From Opitutia bacterium (lineage in GTDB: Bacteria; Verrucomicrobiota; Verrucomicrobiia; Opitutales; Opitutaceae), in assembly GCA_016187925.1 (NCBI GenBank), contig JACPIS010000039.1, forward strand, positions 1 through 64,000: DNA of 64,000 nt. The letters are read 5' to 3'. Each line of letters begins with the position of its first letter. The first letter of the stretch is position 1. The position numbers and the translations under genes are program-made. Below the pieces are notes generated by a model that was not told the DNA's origin, searched no databases, and worked only from the letters and a program-made list of their open reading frames with translations. Positions 27,398 to 35,501 of the stretch are shown here, one piece after another.

Positions 27398-28249
27398 ATG
27401 ATCATCCTGCACGACCCTTCCTGCGCCGAATATGGCTCGTCCATGCGACCCGAGCAGCCGGCGCGCATCACCCGCAGCGCAGCCCACTTGCGCGCCACCC
27501 ACCCCGGCTGGGAATGGCGCATCCCGCCGTCCGCGGACGAGAAAACCCTGCTGACTGCGCACACGCCCGCGCTGCTCCAGCGCATCCAGCACGCGCCGGA
27601 CATCGACGATGACACGCCGTTTTTCCCCGGCATCTACGACTTTGCCCGCCGCTCTGTCGGCGCCGCCCTCGAGGCCGCGCGCCTGGCCGTCGCCGGCCGG
27701 AAGGCCTTTGCGCTCATGCGCCCGCCCGGCCACCACTGCACGCGCAACCAGGCGATGGGCTTCTGCTACCTCAACCAGATCGCCATCGCCGCCCTCGATG
27801 CCGTCGCCGCCGGCCGGCGCGTGGCCGTGTGGGACTTCGACGCGCATCACGGCAACGGCACCGAGGACATCCTCGAGGGCCGGCCGGGTGTTTTCTTCGC
27901 CTCGGTGCACCAGTATCCCGGCTATCCCGGCACCGGCACGCGCTCGACCGTCAACAGCCGCAACTTCCCCGTCGCGCCGCACGCCCCGCGCGAGCAGCAC
28001 CTGGGCGAACTGGCCCGCTCGTGGGAAGCCGTGCAGACCTTCAAGCCCGACCTCGTGCTCGTCTCGGCCGGCTTCGACGCCTACGCCCACGACCCCATCA
28101 CCGCCATGTCGCTCGAGCGGGATGATTTCGCCGAGCTGGGCCGCTGGCTTCGCCAAGGCCCCGCGCCCGCCGCCGCCGTGCTCGAGGGCGGCTACAGCCC
28201 CGATTTGCCGCAGTTGATTGACGCCTTTCTCTCCGCCTGGGAAAAATAA
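27398..28249 (+). CDS. Histone deacetylase superfamily protein (acetylpolyamine amidohydrolase-like)
   Basis: A 283-residue zinc-dependent deacetylase of the arginase/deacetylase fold. Diagnostic parts are LMRPPGHHCTRNQAMGFCYL (tandem catalytic histidines), WDFDAHHGNGTEDIL (zinc Asp and His) and SAGFDAYAHDP (second zinc Asp). Bacterial members deacetylate small amines such as acetylpolyamines or similar compounds; the substrate here is unknown. ATG 27398 is preferred because the ligand-binding core begins soon after (IILHDPSCAEYG). Confidence 0.93.
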   Translation: MIILHDPSCAEYGSSMRPEQPARITRSAAHLRATHPGWEWRIPPSADEKTLLTAHTPALLQRIQHAPDIDDDTPFFPGIYDFARRSVGAALEAARLAVAGRKAFALMRPPGHHCTRNQAMGFCYLNQIAIAALDAVAAGRRVAVWDFDAHHGNGTEDILEGRPGVFFASVHQYPGYPGTGTRSTVNSRNFPVAPHAPREQHLGELARSWEAVQTFKPDLVLVSAGFDAYAHDPITAMSLERDDFAELGRWLRQGPAPAAAVLEGGYSPDLPQLIDAFLSAWEK

Positions 28250-28265
28250 CCCCCGTTTCCGTCGC

Positions 28266-29378
28266 TTGAACACCGTCCCGCACTACCAACTCATCTCCGC
28301 CCCCGCACAGCTCGAGCCGCTCTACGCGGCGCTCGATCGCGTCACCGAGGTCGCCCTCGACACCGAGGCGGACAATCTCTTCCGCTACCGCACCAAGGTC
28401 TGCCTCCTGCAGATCCTCGCCGACGGTGAGATCTACCTCGTCGACATGCTGGCCGAGCTGCCGCTCGACCCGCTCTGGGCGCGCCTCGCCCAGCGCCACC
28501 TCGTGATGCACGGCAGCGACTACGACCTCCGCCTGCTGCACGGCCTGTGCGATTTCCACCCGACGAGCCTGTTCGACACGATGTTCGCCGCGCAGCTGCT
28601 GAACATCCCGCGCTTCGGCCTCGCCGCGCTCCTCGAGCACCATTTCGGCGTCAAGCTCGACAAGGACCACCAGAAGGCCAACTGGTCGCAGCGTCCGCTC
28701 GACCGCGACATGCTCGATTACGCCGCGCTCGACGTCCACCACCTGCCCGCCCTGCGCGACAAGCTGACGGCCGAGCTCACCCGGCTCGGCCGCGCGGAGT
28801 GGCTCGAGCAGAAATGCCGCTGGCAGATCGCCGTCGCGCGCGAGGGCTTCGCCGGCAACGACGAGAATTCCTGGCGCATCGGCGGCGCCGAGAAACTCGG
28901 CGGCCGCGGCCTCGCCGTGTTGCACGCCCTCTGGTACTGGCGCGAGAGCTGGGCCGAGAAGCTCAACACCCCGCCCTTCAAGGTCACGGGCAACGAGCTG
29001 CTGATGCGCATCTCGCGCGCCGCGGACGACGGCCTGCCCATTCAGGAAGTCCTCCACGTGCACCTCGGCCGCCGGCACGACCGGCTGTTCCCCAGCCTCG
29101 CCGAGGCGGTGCGCAAGGGCTTCGACACCGACCCGCGCTCGCTGCCCCGCCGCGAACGCCGCCGCGAATTCGCCCCGCTCACTCCCGAGGAACTCGGCCG
29201 CCAGGACCGCCTCAAGGCCGTCCGCGACCGGCTCGCCCAGCAGCTCAACCTCGATCCGACCCTCATCGCCACGCGCTCGCAGCTCGTGGTGATCGCGCGC
29301 AGCCCCGCCACCATCGGCGCGGTTCTGCTTCCGTGGCAGAGCAAGCTGCTGCAAGCCGAACCATCGTGGCAAAGCTGA
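28266..29378 (+). CDS. rnd: Ribonuclease D
   Basis: About 370 residues with a DEDDy 3'-5' exonuclease domain: VALDTEAD (Exo I), VMHGSDYDLRLLHG (Exo II) and YAALDVHHL (Exo III with the catalytic Tyr). An HRDC-like region follows (about residues 195-280). RNase D trims the 3' ends of tRNAs and other stable RNAs. The chosen start is TTG 28266, after the upstream stop; an earlier TTG at 28218 would overlap the HDAC-like gene. It lies upstream of oleC with 16 bases between, so the two may share a transcript. Confidence 0.92.
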   Translation: MNTVPHYQLISAPAQLEPLYAALDRVTEVALDTEADNLFRYRTKVCLLQILADGEIYLVDMLAELPLDPLWARLAQRHLVMHGSDYDLRLLHGLCDFHPTSLFDTMFAAQLLNIPRFGLAALLEHHFGVKLDKDHQKANWSQRPLDRDMLDYAALDVHHLPALRDKLTAELTRLGRAEWLEQKCRWQIAVAREGFAGNDENSWRIGGAEKLGGRGLAVLHALWYWRESWAEKLNTPPFKVTGNELLMRISRAADDGLPIQEVLHVHLGRRHDRLFPSLAEAVRKGFDTDPRSLPRRERRREFAPLTPEELGRQDRLKAVRDRLAQQLNLDPTLIATRSQLVVIARSPATIGAVLLPWQSKLLQAEPSWQS

Positions 29379-29394
29379 CCGGCGCCACCGCGCC

Positions 29395-31176
29395 ATGGCC
29401 GATTCCGCCAACATCGCCCGCCACCTGCCGCTCATGGCGGCCCGCCAGCCGGACCACCCGGCGGTCAAGGTGCCGCGCGGCCGCACCGGCGACGGCCGCA
29501 TCGACTACCTGACACTTTCCTTCACGCAGCTCGATGCCGAGGTCGATACGTGGGCCGCACACCTCGTGCGCCAGGGCGTGCGGCGCGGCGACCGCGTGCT
29601 CGTGATGGTCCGGCAGGGCCTGCCGCTCATCGCCGCGGCCTTCGCGCTCTTCAAGCTCGGCGCGGTGCCGGTGATCATCGATCCCGGCATGGGGCGGAAA
29701 AACTTCCTCGAATGCGTCGCGCGCTCCCGTCCGCGCGTGCTGCTCGGCATCCTGCTCGCCCAGCTGATGAGCCGCGTATTCCGCACGGCGTTTCAGTCGG
29801 TGGAAGTCCGCGTCTGGGTCAGCGGCTCGCCGACCGCGCGGCTTTCCTCCGGCGCCCAGCCCTCAGCTCTCAGCCCTCAGCTAGTCAGCAGCGAAGCGGC
29901 TGACTTGGCCGCCATCCTCTTCACCTCCGGCTCCACCGGCGCGCCCAAGGGCGTCTGCTACGAGCACGGCATGTTCGACGCGCAGGTGCGGCTCGTGCGC
30001 GACACCTACGGCATCACGCCGGGCGAGGTCGACCTGCCGATGCTGCCCATCTTCGCGCTGTTCAACCCCGCGCTGGGCATGACGACCATCGTGCCGGAGA
30101 TCGATCCCTCGCGCCCCGCCACGGTCGACCCGGCGAAGATCGTGCAGGCGATCCAGCAGGAAGGCGTCACCAACTCCTTCGGTTCGCCGACGCTCTGGCG
30201 GAAAATCTCCCGGCATTGCCTCGAAAAAAACCTCCCATTGCCCACGCTGCGCCGCGTGCTCATGGCCGGCGCGCCGGTGCCGCCCGCCTTGTTCGCGGAC
30301 ATGCAGAAGATTTTGCCCAACGGCACCGCGCACAGTCCCTACGGCGCGAGCGAGTCGCTGCCCGTGGCGAGCATCAGCGCCGCCGAAGTGCTCGGTTCGC
30401 CCGGAGAAGATGTTCCCGCTCCATCCACGGTGGTTGCTTTTGGCACTTGGCCTTTGGCACTTGGCACTTCCGCCGCCACCGCGGCGGGCCACGGCACCTG
30501 CGTCGGCCGGCCCGTCGCCGAGATCGAGGTCCAGATCATCGCCCTCTCTGACGGCCCGGTGCCGTCGCTCAAGCTCACCCGCATCCTGCCCGCCGGAGAG
30601 ATTGGCGAGATCATCGTGCGCGGCCCGGTGGTGACCAAGGCCTACGACCAGCTGCCCGGCGCGACCGCGCTGGCCAAGATTTCCGACGAACGCGCTCTCA
30701 CGCTGAAGGCCAAGTCCACCGGCACCGGCCTCTGGCACCGCATGGGCGACGCCGGCTACCTCGACGCACAGGGCCGGCTCTGGTTCTGCGGACGCAAGGC
30801 CGAGCGCGTCGAGACGCCTTTCGGCTCTTTCTTCACCGAACAGGTCGAGCCCATCTTCAGCGCCCATCCCGCGGTGCGCCGCAGTGCGCTCATCGGCCTC
30901 GGCGCGCCCGGCCAGCTGCGGCCCGCCATCGTTATCGAGGCCGAGGATCCCAAGACCGTCGCTTCCGCGGCGCAACGCCGCCAACTGGCGCGCGAACTGC
31001 GCGCCCTCGCCGCCCAGCACGTCCAAGCCGAGCGCATCAGGCACGTCTTTTTTCATCCGGCGTTCCCCGTCGACGTGCGGCACAACGCCAAGATTCACCG
31101 CCTGGCGCTCGCGCGCTGGGCCGCCGGCCAAACGCCGCTCGACCTGACTGACGCCGCGCCGGAGAAAAAAGCATGA
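29395..31176 (+). CDS. oleC: Olefin beta-lactone synthetase OleC (AMP-binding)
   Basis: A 593-residue adenylate-forming enzyme. The phosphate loop is ILFTSGSTGAPKGVCYEH, and the second core motif is YGASESLPVASIS. Together with the oleD gene overlapping it by ATGA, it fits OleC of long-chain olefin synthesis, which turns a 2-alkyl-3-hydroxy acid into a beta-lactone. Two stretches have no counterpart expected in the family: a run of 7-base words at 29855-29889 (peptide QPSALSPQL) and another at 30439-30473 (peptide VAFGTWPLALGT). Both keep the frame and sit where loops are likely. oleA and oleB are not in the window. Confidence 0.88.
   Translation: MADSANIARHLPLMAARQPDHPAVKVPRGRTGDGRIDYLTLSFTQLDAEVDTWAAHLVRQGVRRGDRVLVMVRQGLPLIAAAFALFKLGAVPVIIDPGMGRKNFLECVARSRPRVLLGILLAQLMSRVFRTAFQSVEVRVWVSGSPTARLSSGAQPSALSPQLVSSEAADLAAILFTSGSTGAPKGVCYEHGMFDAQVRLVRDTYGITPGEVDLPMLPIFALFNPALGMTTIVPEIDPSRPATVDPAKIVQAIQQEGVTNSFGSPTLWRKISRHCLEKNLPLPTLRRVLMAGAPVPPALFADMQKILPNGTAHSPYGASESLPVASISAAEVLGSPGEDVPAPSTVVAFGTWPLALGTSAATAAGHGTCVGRPVAEIEVQIIALSDGPVPSLKLTRILPAGEIGEIIVRGPVVTKAYDQLPGATALAKISDERALTLKAKSTGTGLWHRMGDAGYLDAQGRLWFCGRKAERVETPFGSFFTEQVEPIFSAHPAVRRSALIGLGAPGQLRPAIVIEAEDPKTVASAAQRRQLARELRALAAQHVQAERIRHVFFHPAFPVDVRHNAKIHRLALARWAAGQTPLDLTDAAPEKKA
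29855..29905 (+). repeat. In-frame 7-mer word array inside oleC (first)
   Basis: Five phased 7-base words from 29855 to 29889 (CCCAGCC, CTCAGCT, CTCAGCC, CTCAGCT, AGTCAGC). The last is mirrored by GCTGACT at 29899-29905. Confidence 0.75.
30439..30473 (+). repeat. In-frame 7-mer word array inside oleC (second)
   Basis: Five phased 7-base words (TTTGGCA, CTTGGCC, TTTGGCA, CTTGGCA, CTTCCGC) in the coding sequence. No clear inverted arm was found. Confidence 0.7.
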
Positions 31177-32258
31177 GCGCCGAACCGCCCGTCTTCATCA
31201 CCGGCGCCAGCGGTTTCATCGGCGGCAAACTTGCCGAACGCCTGCTCGCCGCCGGCCGGCCCGTGCGCGCGCTCGCCCGCCGGCCGCTGCCGGCGCTGGA
31301 AAAACTCGGTGCCGAAATCGTGCTGGGCGACTTGCACGATGACGACACGCTGCGTCGCGGCTGCGCCGGCGCCGGCACGGTCTTCCACGTCGCCGGCCGC
31401 GTGGGCGTGTGGGGACCGGACGAGGATTTTTTCCGTGTGAACGTCGAGGGCACGCGCCACGTCATCGCCGCCTGCCGCGCTGCCGGCGTGCCGCGCCTCG
31501 TCTACACCAGCTCGCCGAGCGTCGTCTACCACGGCGGCGATCTCGCGGGGGTCGACGAGTCCGCTCCACTCTGCACGGTCGCGCCTTGCGCCTACCCGAC
31601 GAGCAAGGCCGCCGCCGAACGGCTCGTCTCCGCCGCCAACTCCGCCGAACTTGGCACGGTCTCGCTCCGCCCGCATCTCGTCTGGGGCCCGGGCGACAAG
31701 AACGTCGTGCCGCGCGTGCTCGCGCTGGCGAAAAAAGGCCGGCTCAAGATCGTCGGCGCCGGGAAAAATCTCGTCGACTGCACGCACATCACGAACGTCG
31801 TCGACGCCCACCTGCTCGCCGAGCAGGCGCTCGGAAGGTGTCATATAATAGATGACACTTCACTCGGGGGCACCCCGGAAACTTGTCACCTATTAAGTGA
31901 CAAGTCCTCCGGCTCGGCCAACGTCGGCGGCCGGGCCTACTTCATCACCAACGGCGAACCGGTCGTGCTCTGGGACTGGATCAACGAGCTGCTGCGCGGC
32001 ACGGGCCGGCCCGAGATCCAAAAGCACGTCTCGCTCGGCACGGCGTATCGCATTGGCGGTGCGCTGGAATTCCTCTGGCGCGCTCTGCCGCTCAAGGGCG
32101 AGCCGCCGATGACGCGTTTCGTCGCCAAGGAGCTGGCCACCGACCACTGGTTCAAGATCGACGCCGCCCGCCGCGACCTCGGCTATGCTCCGTGTGTGAC
32201 GATGGCCGCGGGGACCGCGGAGTTGATCGCGCATTACCGGGCGGGCAATGCTTACTAG
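31173..32258 (+). CDS. oleD: 2-alkyl-3-oxoalkanoate reductase OleD (extended SDR)
   Basis: A 361-residue NAD(P)-dependent reductase. The nucleotide motif TGASGFIGGKLAERLL and the catalytic YPTSKAAAE (YxxxK) are present, with the serine in TSSPSVVYHG. OleD reduces the 2-alkyl-3-keto acid made by OleA, and OleC then acts on its product. The gene overlaps oleC by 4 bases. About 25 residues (around 222-246, including CHIIDDTS and CHLLSDKS) are encoded by a paired palindromic insert at 31836-31905 that keeps the frame and precedes the conserved GRAYFITNGEPV segment. Confidence 0.9.
   Translation: MSAEPPVFITGASGFIGGKLAERLLAAGRPVRALARRPLPALEKLGAEIVLGDLHDDDTLRRGCAGAGTVFHVAGRVGVWGPDEDFFRVNVEGTRHVIAACRAAGVPRLVYTSSPSVVYHGGDLAGVDESAPLCTVAPCAYPTSKAAAERLVSAANSAELGTVSLRPHLVWGPGDKNVVPRVLALAKKGRLKIVGAGKNLVDCTHITNVVDAHLLAEQALGRCHIIDDTSLGGTPETCHLLSDKSSGSANVGGRAYFITNGEPVVLWDWINELLRGTGRPEIQKHVSLGTAYRIGGALEFLWRALPLKGEPPMTRFVAKELATDHWFKIDAARRDLGYAPCVTMAAGTAELIAHYRAGNAY
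31836..31905 (+). repeat. In-frame paired palindrome inside oleD
   Basis: First hairpin: TGTCAT at 31839-31844 with ATGACA at 31852-31857. Second hairpin: ACTTGTCAC at 31881-31889 with GTGACAAGT at 31897-31905 (perfect 9 bases). A GGGGGCACCCC palindrome lies between. The sequence is much AT-richer than the gene around it. Confidence 0.75.
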
Positions 32259-32780
32259 TGAGGCTCGCGCCATAGACTGACGCCTGCGAAACGAAAGGCG
32301 GGGCGGAGCGGCCCGCTCCGCCGCGAGGTTGATATCACGTTCCCGGCGCACCGGGCCGGCGACAAGTGCGTCAGCCTTGGCGGTGCGCCCTACCGGTCAG
32401 TCTGATCCGCGAGGCTCACTAAAAGCCCGTTTCAAAACCTGTCATTGCGAGGAGCGCAGCGACGAAGCTTCCCCAGCTGAATTGCGGCTCAGCAGGAGCT
32501 GAGCCCTCCAGCAAGCTGTAGCGGCGCTCTATGAGCGCCGACCTTGCTCTGACGGCGGTCGTAGACCGCAGCCGTCCCACAAGAACTCGTCTCGGTCCTC
32601 CTTTGCATGTCATCCTGAGCGCAGCGAAGGATCCACGTGCTCGGGCGCGATGCAGGATTCGCACGCGTGGATTCTTCGCTGCGCTCAGAATGACAGGATA
32701 CGAAGTTGGCACCGGAAGTCGGGTGCACTGTGGGATGTCTGTGGTCATAGACCGCCGCTACAAGGCGGCCGAGCTCATGC
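32259..32780. repeat. Gene-free island of nested palindromic repeats
   Basis: No gene. Visible pieces include a GGTAGGGCG-like end near 32390, a single arm CTGTCATTGCGAGGAGCGC near 32440, GGCTCAGCAGGAGCTGAGCC near 32485, and GCGGCGCTCTATGAGCGCCG near 32520, whose related inverted partner (TGGTCATAGACCGCCGCTAC) lies near 32742. A complete GTCATYCTGA hairpin (32608-32695) lies between the last two, so elements appear nested. Confidence 0.75.
32608..32695. repeat. GTCATYCTGA-type inverted repeat, copy 3
   Basis: Left arm from 32608 (TGTCATCCTGAGCGCAGCG...) and right arm ending at 32695 (...CTGCGCTCAGAATGACA), loop about 28 bases. Confidence 0.85.
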
Positions 32781-33587
32781 TCATCCGTTCCGCTGCCGCA
32801 CGGCTTCGAAGAGCGTGATGATCGTGGCCATGGCGACGTTGAGGGAGTCGGCCTGGCCGGCCATGGGGATGCGCACGAGGGCGTGGCTTTCCTTCAGCCA
32901 GAACTGGCTGAGGCCGTATTGCTCGCTGCCCATGACGATGGCGAGCGGGCCGCGCAGGTCGGTCTGCGTGTAGAGCGTGGGCGTGTCGGGCGTGGTGGCG
33001 ACGACGCGGACACCCTGGTCGCGCAGCCACGCGAGCACGGCGGCGGAATCCTCCACGACGACCGGCACGGAGAACAGCACGCCGGTGGACGAGCGCACGA
33101 CGTTGGGGTTGAAGATGTCGGTGACGGCGTCGCAGACGATGACGGCGTCGACGCCCGCCGCGTCGGCGCTGCGCAGGATGGTGCCGAGGTTGCCCGGCTT
33201 CTCGATCGACTCGACCACGAGCAGGAACGGCTGGGGGCTGAGCGCGAGGTCGGCGAGGCCGCGCTTCCACTGCGGGGCGACCGCCAAGAGGCCGTCAGGC
33301 CGGTCGCGGTAGGAGCACTTGGCAAAAGCCTCCTTGGACAGCTCGAACAGCTGCGCGCCGGCCGCCCGGGCCTGCTCGAGCAGCGCCGGCTCGTTCTCGC
33401 CCAGGAACCACTCGGGGCAGAAATAAAATTCCTTCAACCGGATGTTCTTCTCCAGCGCGCGGCGCACCTCGCGGTAGCCCTCGATGAGGAACAGGCCTGC
33501 GTCGTCCCGCTCCCGGCGCTCGCGCAACCGGACGAGCTGCTTCACACGGGGATTCTGGAGGCTGGTGATTTTTTCGGGCAAGGACAC
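32781..33587 (-). CDS. TrmH/SpoU family RNA 2'-O-methyltransferase
   Basis: A 268-residue SPOUT methyltransferase. The N-terminal substrate-binding part is KITSLQNPRVKQLVRLRERR with FLIEGYREV. The three SPOUT motifs follow: ESIEKPGNLGTILRSADAAG, IVMGSEQYGLS and IPMAGQADSLNVAMA (C-terminal trefoil knot). It methylates a ribose in tRNA or 23S rRNA using SAM; the exact site is not readable from the sequence. GTG 33587 is chosen because the residues upstream come from a 9-base word repeat (33590-33616), not from a conserved N-terminus. Confidence 0.92.
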   Translation of the reverse strand: MSLPEKITSLQNPRVKQLVRLRERRERDDAGLFLIEGYREVRRALEKNIRLKEFYFCPEWFLGENEPALLEQARAAGAQLFELSKEAFAKCSYRDRPDGLLAVAPQWKRGLADLALSPQPFLLVVESIEKPGNLGTILRSADAAGVDAVIVCDAVTDIFNPNVVRSSTGVLFSVPVVVEDSAAVLAWLRDQGVRVVATTPDTPTLYTQTDLRGPLAIVMGSEQYGLSQFWLKESHALVRIPMAGQADSLNVAMATIITLFEAVRQRNG

Positions 33588-34090
33588 GGCCCACGAAACA
33601 CACAAAAACCACGAAAGAGCCAAACCAAACTTGGAGGATTTGACCACTAATAGGATTCATCAAGGGATGAATCCGACAAGGACAGGCTCCGGCTGATCGC
33701 CTTCGCCACTGGGCTTCGAGGACCGGCTGATCGCCGGTTCATTTTCCCGGTCTGCGATCAGCAGACCCCCGGAACCTAAACCGGAGACAATCAGTCGGAG
33801 GCGTGTTCCAAAGTTTCGCCGCCTTGGCGAAACTGATTAGAGCGTGTATTCAAACCCGGTTTGTCATCCTGAGCGAAGCGAAGGATCCACGGCATCGAAG
33901 GCCCTATCGCGAGCGAAAGGATGGATTCTTCACTTCGTTCAGAATGACAGGTTGCGTTGATTGGCGGGGTTGAAAACACGCCCTGGTGGTTTCCAGAAGT
34001 TCCGGGGATTGGTTTGCGGTCAACACACTGCAAGCTGCGCGGAACCGGTTTTGTCTTCCCCTGCCTGTTTTCGTGTCTTTCGTGTGTTTC
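33588..34090. repeat. Gene-free divergent spacer filled with repeats
   Basis: No gene. It contains two opposed 9-base word arms (33590-33616 on the minus strand and 34069-34095 on the plus strand, words such as TTTCGTGTC and TTTCGTGGG), the palindromes GGATTCAT...ATGAATCC (33653-33674) and AGTTTCGC...GCGAAACT (33812-33834), and a GTCATYCTGA hairpin (33862-33949). Promoters for the two divergent methyltransferases must lie here but cannot be separated from the repeats. Confidence 0.75.
33862..33949. repeat. GTCATYCTGA-type inverted repeat, copy 4
   Basis: Left arm from 33862 (TGTCATCCTGAGCGAAGCG...) and right arm ending at 33949 (...CTTCGTTCAGAATGACA). Confidence 0.85.
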
Positions 34091-34095
34091 GTGGG
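34069..34095 (+). repeat. 9-mer word arm containing the methyltransferase start codon
   Basis: Three phased words TTTCGTGTC, TTTCGTGTG and TTTCGTGGG; the GTG start at 34091 lies in the third. The opposed arm is at 33590-33616. Confidence 0.65.
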
Positions 34096-35395
34096 CAAAA
34101 AGAAAAAATTCAACGACCAGCCGTTCCCTTATCACTCCGCGCTGGAGCTGGAGATCTCGACGCTGACCAATCTCGGCTCGGGGCTGGGGCGCGTGGCGTT
34201 GCCGGGCCAGCCCGATGCGAAATGGGTCGTCATGGTGCCGTTCACGCTGCCGGGCGAGCGGGTGCGGGTGCGGGTGTTCCGCAACCACAAGAATTTCTCC
34301 GAGGCCGACCTGCTGGAGGTGCTCACGCCGTCGCCGCACCGCGTGGTGGCACGCTGCGCGCTCTTCGGCCGGTGCGGCGGCTGCCAATACCAGCACCTCG
34401 TCTACACCGAGCAGCTCGCCTGGAAGCGCCGGCAGGTGGAGGAGCTGCTGCTGCACATGGCCGGCATCACGTTCCCGGTGGCGCCCACGGTGCCGTCGCC
34501 GCGCGAGTTCGGCTACCGCTCGAAGATCACGCCGCATTTCAATGTGCCTTCACCCCGCGACGCGGGGCTGCGGCGCGACGACGACGCGGCTCAGCGGGAG
34601 CCGGGCCGTCCACGGGACAAACAACCCATCGGCTTCCTCCGGCAGGGCACGCGCTTCGACATCGTGGACGTGCCGGAGTGCCCCATCGCCACGCCGGAGA
34701 TCAACGCCCAGCTCACCGAGGTGCGCGCGCGGACGCAGGCACGCCTCGCCGCCGGCGAGTACCGCCGCGCCGCCACGCTGCTGCTCCGCCACGCGCAGGA
34801 GGGCGTCATCACCGACTACGACGCCGTCATCCACGAGCAGATCGGCGCGCTGCAGCTGCATTTCCTTGCGCGCGACTTTTTCCAGAACAACCCGTTCATC
34901 CTGCCGGCGTTCACCGGCTACGTGCGCGAGCAGGCGGCCGCCAGCGGCGCGCGGCACCTGGTCGACGCCTATTGCGGCAGCGGGCTCTTCGCGCTCAGCT
35001 GCGCGCCGGCGTTCGCGCGCGTGGCGGGCATCGAGATCAGCGAGACCTCGATCAAGTTCGCCCGCGAGAACGCCGCCGCCAACGGCATCCCCAACGCCAC
35101 GTTCTCAGCCGGTGACGCGGCGAACATCTTCGCCGGGCTGGCGTTCCCGCCGGCCGACACGGCGGTCGTCATCGATCCGCCGCGCAAGGGCTGCGACGCG
35201 GCGTTCCTGCAACAGTTGTTCGCCTTCGGGCCGCGCGCGGTGGTCTACGTCTCGTGCGATCCGGCCACACAGATGCGCGACTTGCAGGCCTTCCTCGCCG
35301 CCGGCTACACGCTGACGGCGGTGCAGCCCTTCGATCTCTTTCCGCAGACGCGCCACCTCGAGTGCGTGATCAGCCTTCGCCGCGGCTCCGGCTGA
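34091..35395 (+). CDS. TrmA/RlmD-family 23S rRNA or tRNA (uracil-5-)-methyltransferase
   Basis: A 434-residue SAM-dependent m5U methyltransferase. It has the iron-sulfur motif C...GRCGGCQYQH (about residues 88-100), the SAM site DAYCGSGLFALSC, the IDPPRKG loop and the catalytic SCDP. An N-terminal TRAM-like strand region precedes the cluster. GTG 34091 is preferred, although it lies inside a 9-base word repeat; a longer frame from 33986 would add unconserved residues. A stretch rich in Arg/Asp (PSPRDAGLRRDDD) around 34553-34612 is coded by two palindromes and looks inserted before the conserved IGFLRQGTRF. Confidence 0.9.
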   Translation: MGKKKKFNDQPFPYHSALELEISTLTNLGSGLGRVALPGQPDAKWVVMVPFTLPGERVRVRVFRNHKNFSEADLLEVLTPSPHRVVARCALFGRCGGCQYQHLVYTEQLAWKRRQVEELLLHMAGITFPVAPTVPSPREFGYRSKITPHFNVPSPRDAGLRRDDDAAQREPGRPRDKQPIGFLRQGTRFDIVDVPECPIATPEINAQLTEVRARTQARLAAGEYRRAATLLLRHAQEGVITDYDAVIHEQIGALQLHFLARDFFQNNPFILPAFTGYVREQAAASGARHLVDAYCGSGLFALSCAPAFARVAGIEISETSIKFARENAAANGIPNATFSAGDAANIFAGLAFPPADTAVVIDPPRKGCDAAFLQQLFAFGPRAVVYVSCDPATQMRDLQAFLAAGYTLTAVQPFDLFPQTRHLECVISLRRGSG

Positions 35396-35501
35396 CAAGC
35401 CGCGCGGCGGCGCGGCTGGGCATATCTTGCGCCACCGGACGGCGCGGAGAAAGAACAACGCCTGCGCAGTCTTCCGGCCGGGTTAAGAGGATAATCGCCC
35501 G

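Noticed and set aside
32419-32818. Small frames containing CHSERSE-like or LSAAKNP-like peptides
   Set aside because: They are translations of the GTCATYCTGA hairpins and related palindromes, not genes.
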